Below are positions 18,184-27,893 of a stretch of 64,000 nt of DNA, in pieces. Under the pieces are notes generated by a model. The model did not search any database and was not told the DNA's origin. It saw nothing but the letters and a program-made list of their open reading frames with translations. Origin of the DNA: Gammaproteobacteria bacterium (GTDB lineage Bacteria; Pseudomonadota; Gammaproteobacteria; Arenicellales; JAJDZL01); the NCBI GenBank assembly GCA_022823625.1, contig JAJEHQ010000034.1:52273-116272 (forward strand). Reading direction: 5' to 3'. Each line of letters begins with the position of its first letter. The first letter of the stretch is position 1. The position numbers and the translations under genes are program-made.

Positions 18184-18987
18184 ATGGCAAGTGATCAACA
18201 CTCAGGAAACGTTGTGCGAGGTGATTGGCCAGCCTTCAGCGATGAAGAATATCAAACTCGAATTGATTTGGCTGCATGTCATCATTTGGCGGACTTGAAC
18301 GGATTTAGCGATATCGTCTGGAATCATATCAGTGCACGGGTACCCGGTGAACCTAACCGATTTCTAATCAACATGTTTGGTTTGCGGTTTGATGAAGTCA
18401 CTGCCTCCAATCTCGTGACTTTGGATGAGAACTGTGAAGTCATTGTTCCGCCACGATCTTCCGATGGGGAAATCCTTGACACCAGTGGAATGAATTTCAC
18501 CGGCTTTGTCATTCACAGTGCGATTTACAACGCCAGAGAGGACGTCAACTGCATCATGCATTCGCACCCTCGGGCAGGGATAGCGGTTTCTGCTCTTGAG
18601 GAAGGATTCGTACCTTTGATTCAGGACGCATTTCAGTTCTATAACCGGGTTTCGTATCATGAATACGAGGGTCTGTCGCTGGACCTGGATGAACGGAAAC
18701 GTTTGGCAGCCAGTCTCGGTGACAATCCAGTCATGATCATGCGAAATCATGGACTATTGACAACTGGTGCAACAGTAGCCGAAGCCTACATCAGAATGTA
18801 CTATCTGGAATTGTCATGCCAGGCACAGCTGGATACCTTATCAATGGGCCGCCCAATTCATCTGCCTTCCGAAGCAGTGCTGGAGAAAGCAGCCGAACAA
18901 TACGAGCGCATGTCGCCATCAGGCACACACGAGTGGCCGGCATTGTTGAGAATGCTCGACGAAATCGACACAAGCTATCGAACCTGA
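18184..18987 (+). CDS. Class II aldolase/adducin family protein
   Basis: 267 residues with a single AraD-type aldolase domain. Zinc ligands are visible in CIMHSHPRAG (near residue 124) and RNHGLLTTG (near residue 190); the ISARVPG and FGLRFDEVTASNLV segments mark the phosphate-binding side. Family members act as aldolases, epimerases or decarboxylases on small sugar or keto acids. An AGGGA ribosome binding site precedes the ATG. First gene of an apparent operon with a PhyH dioxygenase and a DMGDH-like dehydrogenase; the pathway is not established. Confidence 0.85.
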   Translation: MASDQHSGNVVRGDWPAFSDEEYQTRIDLAACHHLADLNGFSDIVWNHISARVPGEPNRFLINMFGLRFDEVTASNLVTLDENCEVIVPPRSSDGEILDTSGMNFTGFVIHSAIYNAREDVNCIMHSHPRAGIAVSALEEGFVPLIQDAFQFYNRVSYHEYEGLSLDLDERKRLAASLGDNPVMIMRNHGLLTTGATVAEAYIRMYYLELSCQAQLDTLSMGRPIHLPSEAVLEKAAEQYERMSPSGTHEWPALLRMLDEIDTSYRT

Positions 18988-19014
18988 TTTCTACGTTAAT
19001 TTGGGAGTTTGAAA

Positions 19015-19896
19015 TTGGTTTCATTAAATCAGTCAACCGATTCTTTCCTCTCAGTAGAACAGGTTCAAAACTACTGGAACGATGGGGTTGTTTACCCCTT
19101 GACTGCAATAAGTGAGCGGGATGCAACAGGTCTGATTTCTCGTTTCACCGAATTGAGAGATCGAATGGATGGCTGGGTGAACTGTAAGCAGTTGCTTAAA
19201 GTTCATCTTGTATCAAGATGGGTGTACGATCTAGCCAGTAGCAAGAGAGTGCTCGATGCCGTAGAAGGTATTCTCGGACCCAATATTCTGCTGTGGGGTG
19301 CAACTTTCTTTGCCAAGACGCCGAATAATAAATTTCATGTCGGCTGGCACCAGGATTTGCTCTACTGGGGACTTAAGCCGGCAGATGGAGTCGTGACAGT
19401 GTGGCTTGGTCTTACCGATGCGAGTTCCGAAAACGGAGCGATGCAGGTCATTCGGGGGAGTCACATCGATGGGATTCGAAGTCACGACAATCATTTTGAT
19501 GCAAACAATATGTTAATGAGTTCGCAAAACTGCGAACCAACCGAAGAGGACCTGCAAAACAGAATAACTTGTGAGTTGCGTCCCGGGCAATTTTCAATGC
19601 ATCACGGTATGGCGTTGCATGGTTCTGGTCCAAACCTATCAGACCGGCCGCGAATCGGGTTATCGATCAACTACATTTCTACCGAAGTTGTACAGCAAAG
19701 AAATGGTGGACGTGATACCGCGATGCTGCTTCGTGGGGTTGATCATTTCGGGCACTTTGAACTTGAGAGCCCTCCCGACTCCGATTTTTCTGAGGCTGCG
19801 ATCAATCAATACCGTAAATCTATTGTTGCACCTTCAGGACTGGCAACTCTCGATGATGTGCCAACTTCATTGGTTAATTTGGAAAGAATAGTTTAA
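19015..19896 (+). CDS. Phytanoyl-CoA dioxygenase (PhyH) family protein
   Basis: Fe(II)/2-oxoglutarate-dependent oxygenase-like protein of about 293 residues. Metal ligands are the HQD triplet of VGWHQDLLYW near residues 112-114 and a distal His in MALHGSGPN; the following RPRIGLSI supplies the 2-oxoglutarate-binding Arg. Two TTG codons are candidate starts (19009 and 19015); the GGGAG ribosome binding site at 19003-19007 has good spacing only to 19015. It follows the aldolase by 27 bases and precedes the dehydrogenase by 14. It probably hydroxylates or demethylates a small metabolite. Confidence 0.82.
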   Translation: MVSLNQSTDSFLSVEQVQNYWNDGVVYPLTAISERDATGLISRFTELRDRMDGWVNCKQLLKVHLVSRWVYDLASSKRVLDAVEGILGPNILLWGATFFAKTPNNKFHVGWHQDLLYWGLKPADGVVTVWLGLTDASSENGAMQVIRGSHIDGIRSHDNHFDANNMLMSSQNCEPTEEDLQNRITCELRPGQFSMHHGMALHGSGPNLSDRPRIGLSINYISTEVVQQRNGGRDTAMLLRGVDHFGHFELESPPDSDFSEAAINQYRKSIVAPSGLATLDDVPTSLVNLERIV

Positions 19897-19910
19897 ACGG
19901 AGACAAACAA

Positions 19911-22331
19911 TTGAAATCGCATACTCAGGTTGTTATCGTCGGTGGTGGCGCAATGGGCGTCGGTCTTGCCTACCACCTCCCGAAAGAGGGCTGGAATGAT
20001 GTCGTTTTGATCGATAAGGGCGAGTTGACTTCCGGTTCAACCTGGCACGCTGCCGGTCTAATACCCAATTTCATTGGCAGCTTGAATATGGCCAAGGTTC
20101 ATGCATACGGTGTAGAACTCTACGCCAGACTTGAGGAGGAGACTGGGTACGCGACGGGCTGGCATGGTTGCGGCGCGCTGCGCCTTGCGATTACGGATGG
20201 AGATGTGGATTGGTTCAGGTATGTGAAAGGCATCCTCGACTATCTCGGCGTCGAAAGTTACTTGGTAGGACACGCCGAAATACGAGAAATCCATCCACTG
20301 ATCAATGTAGATAACGTGAAAATGGGATTTTATACGCCCAACGATGGCCATACAGATCCCGCTAGTAGTACCAACTCAATGGCAGTAGGTGCCCGCAATC
20401 AGGGAGTCGAAATTGTCAGACGGAATCGTGTTACAGGCATTGAGCGAACCTCTGGTGGGGAATGGCGCGTCGATACCGAACAGGGCTCAATCACTTGTGA
20501 GCATGTTGTCAATGCCGCTGGCAGTTTCGCCGACCAGATTACTCAAATGACAGGATTTCGGCTGCCCATTGTAAACATGGAACACCAGTATCTGGTTACT
20601 GAAAATTTACCTGAAGTACAAGCGCTTGAGAAAGAACCACCCGTTGTGCGCGACCCCATCGCGTCCTGTTATATACGACAGGAACAACAGGGCATATTGG
20701 TGGGTCCTTACGAGACTGCAAATGCCGTTGCCTGGGGGGTGGATGGAATTAACTGGGATTTCGACATGGAGCTTCTACCGGAATCGCTGGAGCGTTTGGA
20801 AACGAGTCTATTGCTTGCATCCGAGCGGATTCCTGCTTTTGCCAACGCTGGCCTGAAGCGTGTGGTGAACGGTCCGATTACGCATACGCCGGATGGAGGC
20901 TACTTGATGGGTCCTGCTGGGGGGTTGCAGAACTATTGGTTGTGTTGCGGTGCTTCGATTGGCATTACTCAGGGGCCAGGTGCCGGAAAATACCTGGCGC
21001 AATGGATGGTTCACGGTCAGACCGACATTAATGTGCGTGAAATGGACCCGCGCCGATATGGAGAGTACGCAAATTTACCCAATCAGTATGTGGTTGATAA
21101 ATCGATAGATGAATATCAGGAGATGTATCAGACGCATTACCCCGGTGAGTTTCGAGACGCTGGGCGGCCGATCAAGAAGACGCCGATTTACGATAGGTTA
21201 ATAACCAAAGGCGCCATTTTTGCTGAAATTTACGGCTGGGAACGACCAAAGTGGTTTGCACCTCAAGGCGTTGAAGAAATTTATGGGTTTCGTCGAACGA
21301 ATGCTTTCGAACATGTGGCAAAAGAATGTGAGTGTGTTGCAGAGCGAGTGGGTCTGGCGGACCTAACTGCATTTGCCAAGTATATGGTTACCGGATCTGA
21401 TGCTGAGGTATTTCTCAACCGGGTTGGTGCGAATCGGGTTGCTCGGAGGACGGGAGGCATCACGCTTACGCACATGCTTACCGACCTCGGTGGGATTGAG
21501 TGTGAAATGGCAATCACCCGACTGGCAGACGATCGGTTTTTTCTAACTTCTGCAATCGTAGCACAGCAGCACGATTATGACTGGTTGACTCAACATATTG
21601 CAGAGGGAGAGAATGTTCAGGTTGAGGACGTCACAGATCAAATGGGAATGCTGGCAGTAGCTGGTCCAAATTCGCGCGATTTATTGACCAAACTGACCGA
21701 TGTGAATCTTGGCAATGAAGAATTTCGGTGGCTGAGTGCACAGGAGATTGAAGTTGCCGGTGTATCAGTGATTGCACTTCGCGTTTCATATGTCGGTGAG
21801 TTGGGTTGGGAGCTCTATCATCCGATCAATTCGATGAGCGAGCTAGCTTCGGCACTTGAGTCAGCGGGAGAGGAGTTTGGTGTCGGCTGGTTTGGTTCCT
21901 ACGCAGTTAATTGCATGCGCCTTGAGAAGGGATACAAGGGCTGGGGCAGTGAATTGACCACCGAGATAACTCCGGTTGAGGCGGATATTGAACGATTTGT
22001 CGACTTCGACAGCGAATTCATCGGTAAGAACAGCGTGGTTGAACGTAAGAATTCGGACATTTCAACCAAACTCGTTCTAGTGTCAGTCGACGTGGTCGAT
22101 GCTGATTGCCTCGGTAATGAGCCCGCACTTGACGGAGACCGTCCGATGGGTATCGTTTGTAGCGGCGGGTATGGGCACCGTACCGGAGTCAGTTTGGCAT
22201 TCGTTTATGTCGAACCCCAGTTCAGCAGTTCGGGTGCGAGGTTTGAAATTCCAATTATGGGTGTGAGAAGAACTGCAACAGTACTTGCTCAGCCGCCTTA
22301 TGATCCGCAAAATCAGCGACTTAGAGCTTAG
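19911..22331 (+). CDS. Dimethylglycine/sarcosine dehydrogenase-like FAD oxidoreductase with aminomethyltransferase domain
   Basis: 806 residues, the usual size for DMGDH/SARDH proteins. N-terminal FAD-binding motif VVIVGGGAMGVG at residues 7-18; STWHAAGL near residues 43-50 holds the His (about 46) that carries covalent FAD in the family. The DAO domain spans about 7-370, a linker to about 435, then a GcvT-like folate-binding domain (residues about 440-700, with SYVGELGWELYHP) and its C-terminal barrel. It would demethylate an N-methylated amino acid and hand the one-carbon unit to tetrahydrofolate. The start is TTG with GGAGA upstream. Confidence 0.87.
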   Translation: MKSHTQVVIVGGGAMGVGLAYHLPKEGWNDVVLIDKGELTSGSTWHAAGLIPNFIGSLNMAKVHAYGVELYARLEEETGYATGWHGCGALRLAITDGDVDWFRYVKGILDYLGVESYLVGHAEIREIHPLINVDNVKMGFYTPNDGHTDPASSTNSMAVGARNQGVEIVRRNRVTGIERTSGGEWRVDTEQGSITCEHVVNAAGSFADQITQMTGFRLPIVNMEHQYLVTENLPEVQALEKEPPVVRDPIASCYIRQEQQGILVGPYETANAVAWGVDGINWDFDMELLPESLERLETSLLLASERIPAFANAGLKRVVNGPITHTPDGGYLMGPAGGLQNYWLCCGASIGITQGPGAGKYLAQWMVHGQTDINVREMDPRRYGEYANLPNQYVVDKSIDEYQEMYQTHYPGEFRDAGRPIKKTPIYDRLITKGAIFAEIYGWERPKWFAPQGVEEIYGFRRTNAFEHVAKECECVAERVGLADLTAFAKYMVTGSDAEVFLNRVGANRVARRTGGITLTHMLTDLGGIECEMAITRLADDRFFLTSAIVAQQHDYDWLTQHIAEGENVQVEDVTDQMGMLAVAGPNSRDLLTKLTDVNLGNEEFRWLSAQEIEVAGVSVIALRVSYVGELGWELYHPINSMSELASALESAGEEFGVGWFGSYAVNCMRLEKGYKGWGSELTTEITPVEADIERFVDFDSEFIGKNSVVERKNSDISTKLVLVSVDVVDADCLGNEPALDGDRPMGIVCSGGYGHRTGVSLAFVYVEPQFSSSGARFEIPIMGVRRTATVLAQPPYDPQNQRLRA

Positions 22332-22387
22332 CGCAGTATAAAAAATTGGTGGAGTGCTGCGTGATCAAGCCGTACCATTGAAGTAGC

Positions 22388-22789
22388 ATGAAATTTGAGG
22401 TGACCAAGCAACGCCAACCTCTTCTTCCAGTGCCCGTCCTCGGCCGAATTCTGCTTTACGTCCGCGACATTGACGCCGTCGCCGAATTCTACACACGCCA
22501 TTTTGGTTTCCGAATTCACAGAGAAGAAGGTGATTGCGTCGTCGAGTTGGAAAGCTCCACTGAAACCGGGACCAACATCATGCTTCATCCCTTGGGGCGC
22601 GGGCGCAGAGGTGGGCAGTCGGTCGCCAAGTTGATTTTTGATGTACCGGATGTCGAAGCATTTTGTATCCAAGCTGCTGAATACGGGCTCCTGTTCGGTA
22701 CCGTGCATAAAGCTGACGGCTACGTTTTCGCCAATACCAAGGACCCGGCGGGCAATGCCATTTCCGTATCAAGCCGAGTCTACAGATGA
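22388..22789 (+). CDS. Glyoxalase/bleomycin resistance (VOC) family protein
   Basis: 133 residues making a single VOC module of two beta-alpha-beta-beta-beta units: GRILLYVRDIDAVAEFYTRH near residues 19-38, a VELESS strand, LIFDVPDVEAFC and the C-terminal TKDPAGNAISVSSR. It lies 56 bases after the dehydrogenase and could be part of the same transcript. Substrate unknown; VOC proteins include lyases, epimerases, dioxygenases and drug-binding proteins. Confidence 0.8.
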   Translation: MKFEVTKQRQPLLPVPVLGRILLYVRDIDAVAEFYTRHFGFRIHREEGDCVVELESSTETGTNIMLHPLGRGRRGGQSVAKLIFDVPDVEAFCIQAAEYGLLFGTVHKADGYVFANTKDPAGNAISVSSRVYR

Positions 22790-22870
22790 TTCGTCCGTAA
22801 AACATTGTAAGTCGTTGTATTCAGGCAGTTTAGTGTCCGACTGTAAACACCACTAAACTAGCTTCGGCTA

Positions 22871-22961
22871 TGGCGGAGAGGGAGGGATTTGAACCCTCGG
22901 TACGCTATTCACGCACACACGCTTTCCAGGCGTGCACCTTAAGCCACTCGGTCACCTCTCC
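22871..22961 (-). tRNA. tRNA-Ser (anticodon GGA)
   Basis: 91 bases including an encoded CCA. The acceptor arm GGAGAGG pairs with CCTCTCC, the D-arm contains GACCGAGTGGCTTAAGG, the anticodon arm is CACGC-CTGGAAA-GCGTG with GGA at positions 34-36, and a long variable arm, typical of serine tRNAs, precedes the GGTTCAAATCC T-arm. Confidence 0.95.
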
Positions 22962-23032
22962 AATATTGATGCGCAGTAAAAGCACCTTGGGTAGACAGGC
23001 GCTTTGTCACTTGCGCCGGTCAGATCAAAAGC

Positions 23033-23065
23033 GGACTAAATTATACGCGCACGGCAGAAACTGAA
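23033..23065 (-). promoter_or_regulatory. Probable promoter of tRNA-Ser
   Basis: On the minus strand a perfect TATAAT lies at 23040-23045, with a weak TTTTCA about 16 bases upstream. The predicted transcript would start about 70 bases before the mature tRNA. It faces away from the transglutaminase gene. Confidence 0.4.
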
Positions 23066-23122
23066 AATTTACCGTGAATCCATCACTGGGACCGAATTCG
23101 GGTCTGCTTCGGTTGCAGTCGT

Positions 23123-24037
23123 TTATTGCTGTGCGCCTTGCAGCAGCCAATCTGAATTTTCCATTGAGCTGTGGGCAAGAGAAATATTAACACACAATGA
23201 AGATTTGCCGCCGCCATACACGACACCTTTGGTTGGCGCAATGTCATCATAGTCTCTACCTACAGACACTCGTATGTATCTGTTATCAGCGACTAAATTG
23301 TTCGTTGCATCAATTCCGATCCAACCCAGATCAGGAAGGAAAAACTCACACCAGGCATGACTGACACCGTCAGTGATGATTTGCCCATCTTCTGGATACA
23401 GGTGCAAGTAACCGGACATGTAGCGGCTGGGAATGCCCCATTTGCGCCCGATTGCAAGCAGAATATGCGTGTAGTCCTGGCAGACCCCGCTCCTCTGCTC
23501 AAGGCAGTCTTCCATTCTGGAATTGACTTCAGTGCTCCCAGGCTCATAGCGCAAATTCTGATTGATGATTTTGGCGGCCGTTTTCAGAGACACGTAAGGG
23601 TTGTTTAGCGGTTGAATATCAGATTCAGCCATAAAGCTTTTCAATTGTGGACAGTCGTAGACTCTCCTGCTCGGTGAAAGAAAGTCCCAATATTGAATGC
23701 GATCAACGGATTGATTTATTTTGTCCCAGGACGATTGATCAAAATCATTCAGTGCAGCTGTCGGATTCTGAATCATCACTTCAGCTTTGGATGTAATGCA
23801 CAGGGACGATCGATTAATCGATTGAATGTCCAGCAGGTGACATCTGTTACCAAATGAATCGGTGACTAAAACGGGATTTGCAACCGGCTCAATTTCAATT
23901 TCAAAATTGAGCACCTGCTGATGCGCGTCGCTAAGGGGCTCAAGGTGAAGCAGCATGGTTGCTCTACTGATTGGAAATTCATAGCTGAAATTAGTTTCAT
24001 GCTGGATTTGAAAATAGTTGCAGTCGAGTCCATTCAT
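23123..24037 (-). CDS. Transglutaminase-like protein
   Basis: About 304 residues. An N-terminal bacterial transglutaminase beta domain (FQIQHETNFSYEFPISRATM) is followed by a cysteine-protease-like core: catalytic Cys in RSGVCQDYTHI, His in GVSHAWCEFFLP and Asp in WIGIDATNN. ATG at 24037 has AGGA eleven bases upstream; a TTG at 24061 overlapping the previous stop is the alternative start. Third gene of a conserved trio with the ATP-grasp and alpha-E proteins. The trio is widespread and is thought to make or degrade a peptide-like product, but the substrate is unknown. Confidence 0.85.
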   Translation of the reverse strand: MNGLDCNYFQIQHETNFSYEFPISRATMLLHLEPLSDAHQQVLNFEIEIEPVANPVLVTDSFGNRCHLLDIQSINRSSLCITSKAEVMIQNPTAALNDFDQSSWDKINQSVDRIQYWDFLSPSRRVYDCPQLKSFMAESDIQPLNNPYVSLKTAAKIINQNLRYEPGSTEVNSRMEDCLEQRSGVCQDYTHILLAIGRKWGIPSRYMSGYLHLYPEDGQIITDGVSHAWCEFFLPDLGWIGIDATNNLVADNRYIRVSVGRDYDDIAPTKGVVYGGGKSSLCVNISLAHSSMENSDWLLQGAQQ

Positions 24038-24057
24038 TCTGCAGAAGGTCCTTTTAA

Positions 24058-25020
24058 TCAATTGAAGAAGTAGGCAGATGCGATTTCGTTATAAGTTTCT
24101 CGATTTAATGACAGCAAATTATGCAGAATTTCACAGATCTGTACATCAGTCAAAGACCTACTGCGCCAATTTTTCTTAATTGATCGCAACTGAGATTTCA
24201 AGTCTTTGCTGATATCGGTTAACTCTACCCTTTCCTCTTCGGCAGATATTGCTGCAAAGTGCTCGATTGTACGCTCAATCGAATAGTGAATTGAATGCGG
24301 GTGAGCTGCATCTGAAATCAGAAACTCCAACACATGTCTTGGATTAATAGAGAAAAGAGAGCGCTGCCGTCGATACGCTAGACTGGCATTGCATAATACC
24401 ATCAGTGATATCCAAGATGAATCCTGGAGATTGAATTCGGTAGAAAAGACCTTGATTTGTGAAATTAGCAACGCAGCAATCAGTTGTGTACGCTCAATAA
24501 AGCGCCCCATTTGAAGAAAGTGCCACCCGTCGTCTCGATACATACTGCTGTCAAGATAACCAGACAGGGTACGCGCATTATTTTCCTGATTGGCATAGAA
24601 ATTCTGAGGCTTATTTGTCCAGATGAATTCGATTCGAGAGCTTCTAAGTTCCAGATAGGCAGAATTCAGATTAGTCCAAAACTGTCGCCCAACCACGTTT
24701 CGAATCTGTCGCGCATTTTCGCGTGCGAAGTACATGCTAGATCGGATCGAGTCACTATTCACCAATTCAAAAGTCAAATCATCGGCAAGGGTATATGCAT
24801 CCATCAGCATGAAGTCTTCATTTTCCAGATTGCTGGTAAGGTCACCACCTGCGGGTGAACGACCCATTGCCAGGTAAATACGCCGCCAACTCAAGTCAAT
24901 CTCTTCAACAGAGCGATCTTCCATCGCTTCGAATTGTGTGATGAGAAGACGAGCAGTATGCTCTGCCCGTTCAAGATACCGACTCATCCAGAAAAGTCCA
25001 TTCGCACTTCGAGCAAGCAT
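24058..25020 (-). CDS. Alpha-E domain protein (DUF403)
   Basis: 320 residues, almost entirely helical. Family start MLARSANGLFWMSRYLERAE is exact, and RSLFSINPRHVLEFLISDAAHPHSI near residue 235 is the second conserved block. It begins six bases after the ATP-grasp gene and ends next to the transglutaminase gene. No catalytic activity is known; it presumably assists the ATP-grasp enzyme. Confidence 0.9.
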   Translation of the reverse strand: MLARSANGLFWMSRYLERAEHTARLLITQFEAMEDRSVEEIDLSWRRIYLAMGRSPAGGDLTSNLENEDFMLMDAYTLADDLTFELVNSDSIRSSMYFARENARQIRNVVGRQFWTNLNSAYLELRSSRIEFIWTNKPQNFYANQENNARTLSGYLDSSMYRDDGWHFLQMGRFIERTQLIAALLISQIKVFSTEFNLQDSSWISLMVLCNASLAYRRQRSLFSINPRHVLEFLISDAAHPHSIHYSIERTIEHFAAISAEEERVELTDISKDLKSQLRSIKKNWRSRSLTDVQICEILHNLLSLNRETYNEIASAYFFN

Positions 25021-25026
25021 GGCTGA

Positions 25027-26484
25027 TTATTTTGAAAGAACCCACAAATCTTTGCCGCCACCACCCTGACTGGAGTTAACGACAAGTGAGCCTTCCCTGA
25101 GTGCAACTCGACTGAATGCGCCGGGAACAATTCGGATGTCTTCACCCTTTAGTACAAAGGTGCGTAAATCCACATGACGCGGTGCAACTCCGGATGCTGT
25201 AATGCAAGGTGAGCAAGACAGGTCCAAAGTCGGCTGTGCAATGTAATTGGTTGGATTTTCTCGCATAACGTCAGCGTAAGCAGCGCGCTCAGCTACGGTT
25301 GCATGTGGCCCTACCAGCATGCCATAGCCACCCGATCCACCAACCGTTTTAACAACCAGCTTATCGAGATTGTCAAGCACAAATTCAAGCTGTTCAGGAT
25401 TTCGGCACAAGTAAGTTTCGACATTCGCCAATATGGGTTCTTCGGCGAGATAATATCGAATCATCTCAGGTACATACGCATAAACGCTCTTGTCGTCAGC
25501 GACACCTGTTCCCGGCGCATTTACGAGTGAAACATTACCCAGTGCGTAAGCCGAAAAGAGACCTGGTACACCCAGAAGAGAATCCTTTCTAAATACGAGT
25601 GGGTCAATAAAGTCGTCATCGACTCGTCGGTAAATAACGTCAACTTGACGCTGTCCGCGAGTGGTTCGCATAAACACTTTCCCTCTACGAACTGAAAGGT
25701 CTTCACCCTGAACGAGTTCGATGCCCATTTCCCGAGCGAGAAACAGGTGTTCGTAGAATGCTGAGTTGTAGGTTCCAGGAGTTAGCAGTGCGACACACGG
25801 ATCAGCACTGTTATTGGGTGACATTTCAACGAGTGTTTGCCGCAGTGCCTGGCCGTAGTGCTCTATCTTACGAACTCTATGTCGCCGAAATAGATTTCTG
25901 ATACTTGACTTGACTGCCTGACGATTGGCCAGCATGTAGGAAACACCGGATGGAACCCGCAGATTGTCTTCCAGCACCATAAACCCGTCGAAAGTTCTGA
26001 CAATATCTGTTCCGCAGATTGAGACGAATGAACCGTGTGGATGTTGGATGTTGCGCATTTCAGGTCGATACTGAGGACAGCCCAGAACAAGGTCTGTCGG
26101 TATGATGCCATCCGAAAGAATTTTCTTCGCACCATAAATATCACCAAGAAACTGATTTAGCGCGTTGAGGCGCTGGCGTAGTCCTCGGTCAAGAATTCGC
26201 CAGTCTTTTGGGGTCACAATTCGCGGCAGAAGGTCGATGGGAATAATTCGTTCTTGAGCGCCATCATCGCCGTATACGGCAAATGTGATTCCTTCGTGCA
26301 GAAAAAATCGTTCAGCATGCTCCTGCATGGTTTGCATCTCTTCAATGCTGAATTTATTTAATGCTTCGTAGAGCATCTTGCATGCGTTTCTCGGTGTTCC
26401 GTCCGGACGAAACATCTCATCAAAAAAGACATTTCCCACCGAGTAGTTTGAGAATAGGGAAGTTGGTTCAGAGGGACTCATCAT
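25027..26484 (-). CDS. Circularly permuted type 2 ATP-grasp protein (DUF404/DUF407)
   Basis: 485 residues. N-terminal region has YDEMF-like FFDEMFRPDGTPR, followed by RIIPIDLLPRIVTPKDWRIL and the central LEDNLRVPSGVSYMLANR block; LVVKTVGGSGGYGMLVGP near residue 385 and HVDLRTFVL near 440 are the ATP- and metal-binding segments. Members are predicted to form an amide bond using ATP. First gene of the ATP-grasp, alpha-E, transglutaminase unit. Confidence 0.9.
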   Translation of the reverse strand: MMSPSEPTSLFSNYSVGNVFFDEMFRPDGTPRNACKMLYEALNKFSIEEMQTMQEHAERFFLHEGITFAVYGDDGAQERIIPIDLLPRIVTPKDWRILDRGLRQRLNALNQFLGDIYGAKKILSDGIIPTDLVLGCPQYRPEMRNIQHPHGSFVSICGTDIVRTFDGFMVLEDNLRVPSGVSYMLANRQAVKSSIRNLFRRHRVRKIEHYGQALRQTLVEMSPNNSADPCVALLTPGTYNSAFYEHLFLAREMGIELVQGEDLSVRRGKVFMRTTRGQRQVDVIYRRVDDDFIDPLVFRKDSLLGVPGLFSAYALGNVSLVNAPGTGVADDKSVYAYVPEMIRYYLAEEPILANVETYLCRNPEQLEFVLDNLDKLVVKTVGGSGGYGMLVGPHATVAERAAYADVMRENPTNYIAQPTLDLSCSPCITASGVAPRHVDLRTFVLKGEDIRIVPGAFSRVALREGSLVVNSSQGGGGKDLWVLSK

Positions 26485-26743
26485 TTCTGCCTTTAATTCA
26501 CTGGGAATTGTTTATACAACAAGTTTTTTCGATTGCAGTTTGAAAAAGCCGTAATGTTCGCTATTCGCAAGTCACGGGTCAGAACAATCAGGTGTACGGG
26601 ATCGTGCCTGATCTTGAGGAAGTATAGTTTGAGAACTCACAGAGAGTGAGTGGCAGGTTGAATAGTGCTGATCGTAGTTTGCCGTCCCTGACTCATTGCC
26701 AATAATCCCTCAATAAGACTGATCAGGCAGGTGAAATTCCAGT

Positions 26744-26820
26744 TGGTCGGGGTGAGTGGATTCGAACCACCGGCCCCTGCCTCCCGAAGGCAGTGCTCTG
26801 CCAGACTGAGCTACACCCCG
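26744..26820 (-). tRNA. tRNA-Pro (anticodon CGG)
   Basis: 77 bases with encoded CCA. Acceptor CGGGGTG pairs with CACCCCG; the D-arm has TAGCTCAGTCTGGCAGAGCA, the anticodon arm is CTGCC-TTCGGGA-GGCAG with CGG at 34-36, and the T-arm contains GGTTCGAATCC. It lies 13 bases downstream of the ispB stop codon on the same strand and may be cotranscribed with it. Confidence 0.95.
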
Positions 26821-26833
26821 AAAATTGCCCTGA

Positions 26834-27844
26834 TTAGTAATCGCGGCTACAAACGAAATCCACCAGCTTGTACAGCGCTTCCCGAAAGGGCGTGTCGGGC
26901 AGGAAATCGATGCTCTGAATTGCGCGACTGCCATATTGGCGAGCAAGCCCGACAGTATATTCAAGTGCACCAGATTTGGCAACGATTTCACAAAACTGCT
27001 TGATATCGATAGCTTCTGGATCACGAATTGCTGCATCGATCAAATTACGTAGCGCCGCGTCGGAGTGCTGTCTTGCATAAATCAACGGTAATGTAAATTT
27101 TCCCTCAGCAAGATCATCGCCAACTGACTTACCAATTTTTTTCGCGTCACCTGCGTAGTCCAGATAATCATCAATCAGTTGAAAAGCGATTCCTAAATTA
27201 GTTCCGAAATCAGCCATTCGCTGTTGAATTTGTTCGGGTTGATTCGTGATAATCGCACCAACCTGGGCACCCGCACTAAACAGTGCCGCTGTCTTTCTTT
27301 CAATGGTTTCGAAGTATTGCTCTTCCGTGATCCCTGACTCTTCAAGTTGTACCAGTTGCAGTATCTCTCCTTCTGATATCCGACGCACCGTTCGAGCCAT
27401 GACATCAAACACTTCCATTCGCTGAATTTCCACTAGCAATTCAAAAGTTCTGGAATAAAGAAAATCACCGACCAGAACACTTGCAGGGTTTCCCCAAATT
27501 GAATTGGCACTGGCTTTGCCTCGACGCATTTTCGAGTCATCGACGACATCGTCATGCAAAAGCGTGGCAACGTGAATGGTTTCGAGAATAGTTGCCAGGA
27601 TGATGTGACTCTCACCATCTTCAAATCCCAGTGCACGTGCGCTCAAAATGACCGTGATGGGTCGAAGTTTCTTCCCACCATACTGATGGAAATGTCGTCC
27701 GATTTCCTGGATCAGCGGAATGTCTGAATCCAGTGCTTTGATACTGAATTCTTCCGCGTCATCTAGATCGGTCTGGATGACTGAACGAATCTCAGCCAGC
27801 AGATCTCCCTTGTTATCTGATCCTGTCGAGTGGCGAACGTTCAT
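26834..27844 (-). CDS. ispB: Polyprenyl (octaprenyl-type) diphosphate synthase
   Basis: All-helical enzyme of 336 residues that elongates isoprenoid diphosphates to make the quinone side chain. First Asp-rich motif LLHDDVVDDSKMRRG, second LIDDYLDYAGDAKKIGKS; GKASANSIWGNPASVLVGDF is the usual link between the first motif and the core. The start is set at the ATG 27842-27844, giving family length; a TTG at 27892 would lengthen it by 16 residues. Next gene upstream on the same strand is recR. Confidence 0.88.
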   Translation of the reverse strand: MNVRHSTGSDNKGDLLAEIRSVIQTDLDDAEEFSIKALDSDIPLIQEIGRHFHQYGGKKLRPITVILSARALGFEDGESHIILATILETIHVATLLHDDVVDDSKMRRGKASANSIWGNPASVLVGDFLYSRTFELLVEIQRMEVFDVMARTVRRISEGEILQLVQLEESGITEEQYFETIERKTAALFSAGAQVGAIITNQPEQIQQRMADFGTNLGIAFQLIDDYLDYAGDAKKIGKSVGDDLAEGKFTLPLIYARQHSDAALRNLIDAAIRDPEAIDIKQFCEIVAKSGALEYTVGLARQYGSRAIQSIDFLPDTPFREALYKLVDFVCSRDY

Positions 27845-27893
27845 ATTGAATTCAAGGACTTTAGCAACGGCTTTCACAACAATTTGAATCAAA

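Noticed and set aside
22870..23064. Open frame of about 64 codons on the plus strand
   Set aside because: It runs through the antisense of tRNA-Ser and its promoter, so it is not a gene.
26731..27003. Open frame of about 90 codons on the plus strand
   Set aside because: It is antisense to tRNA-Pro and the 3' end of ispB; the translation is tRNA text, not protein.
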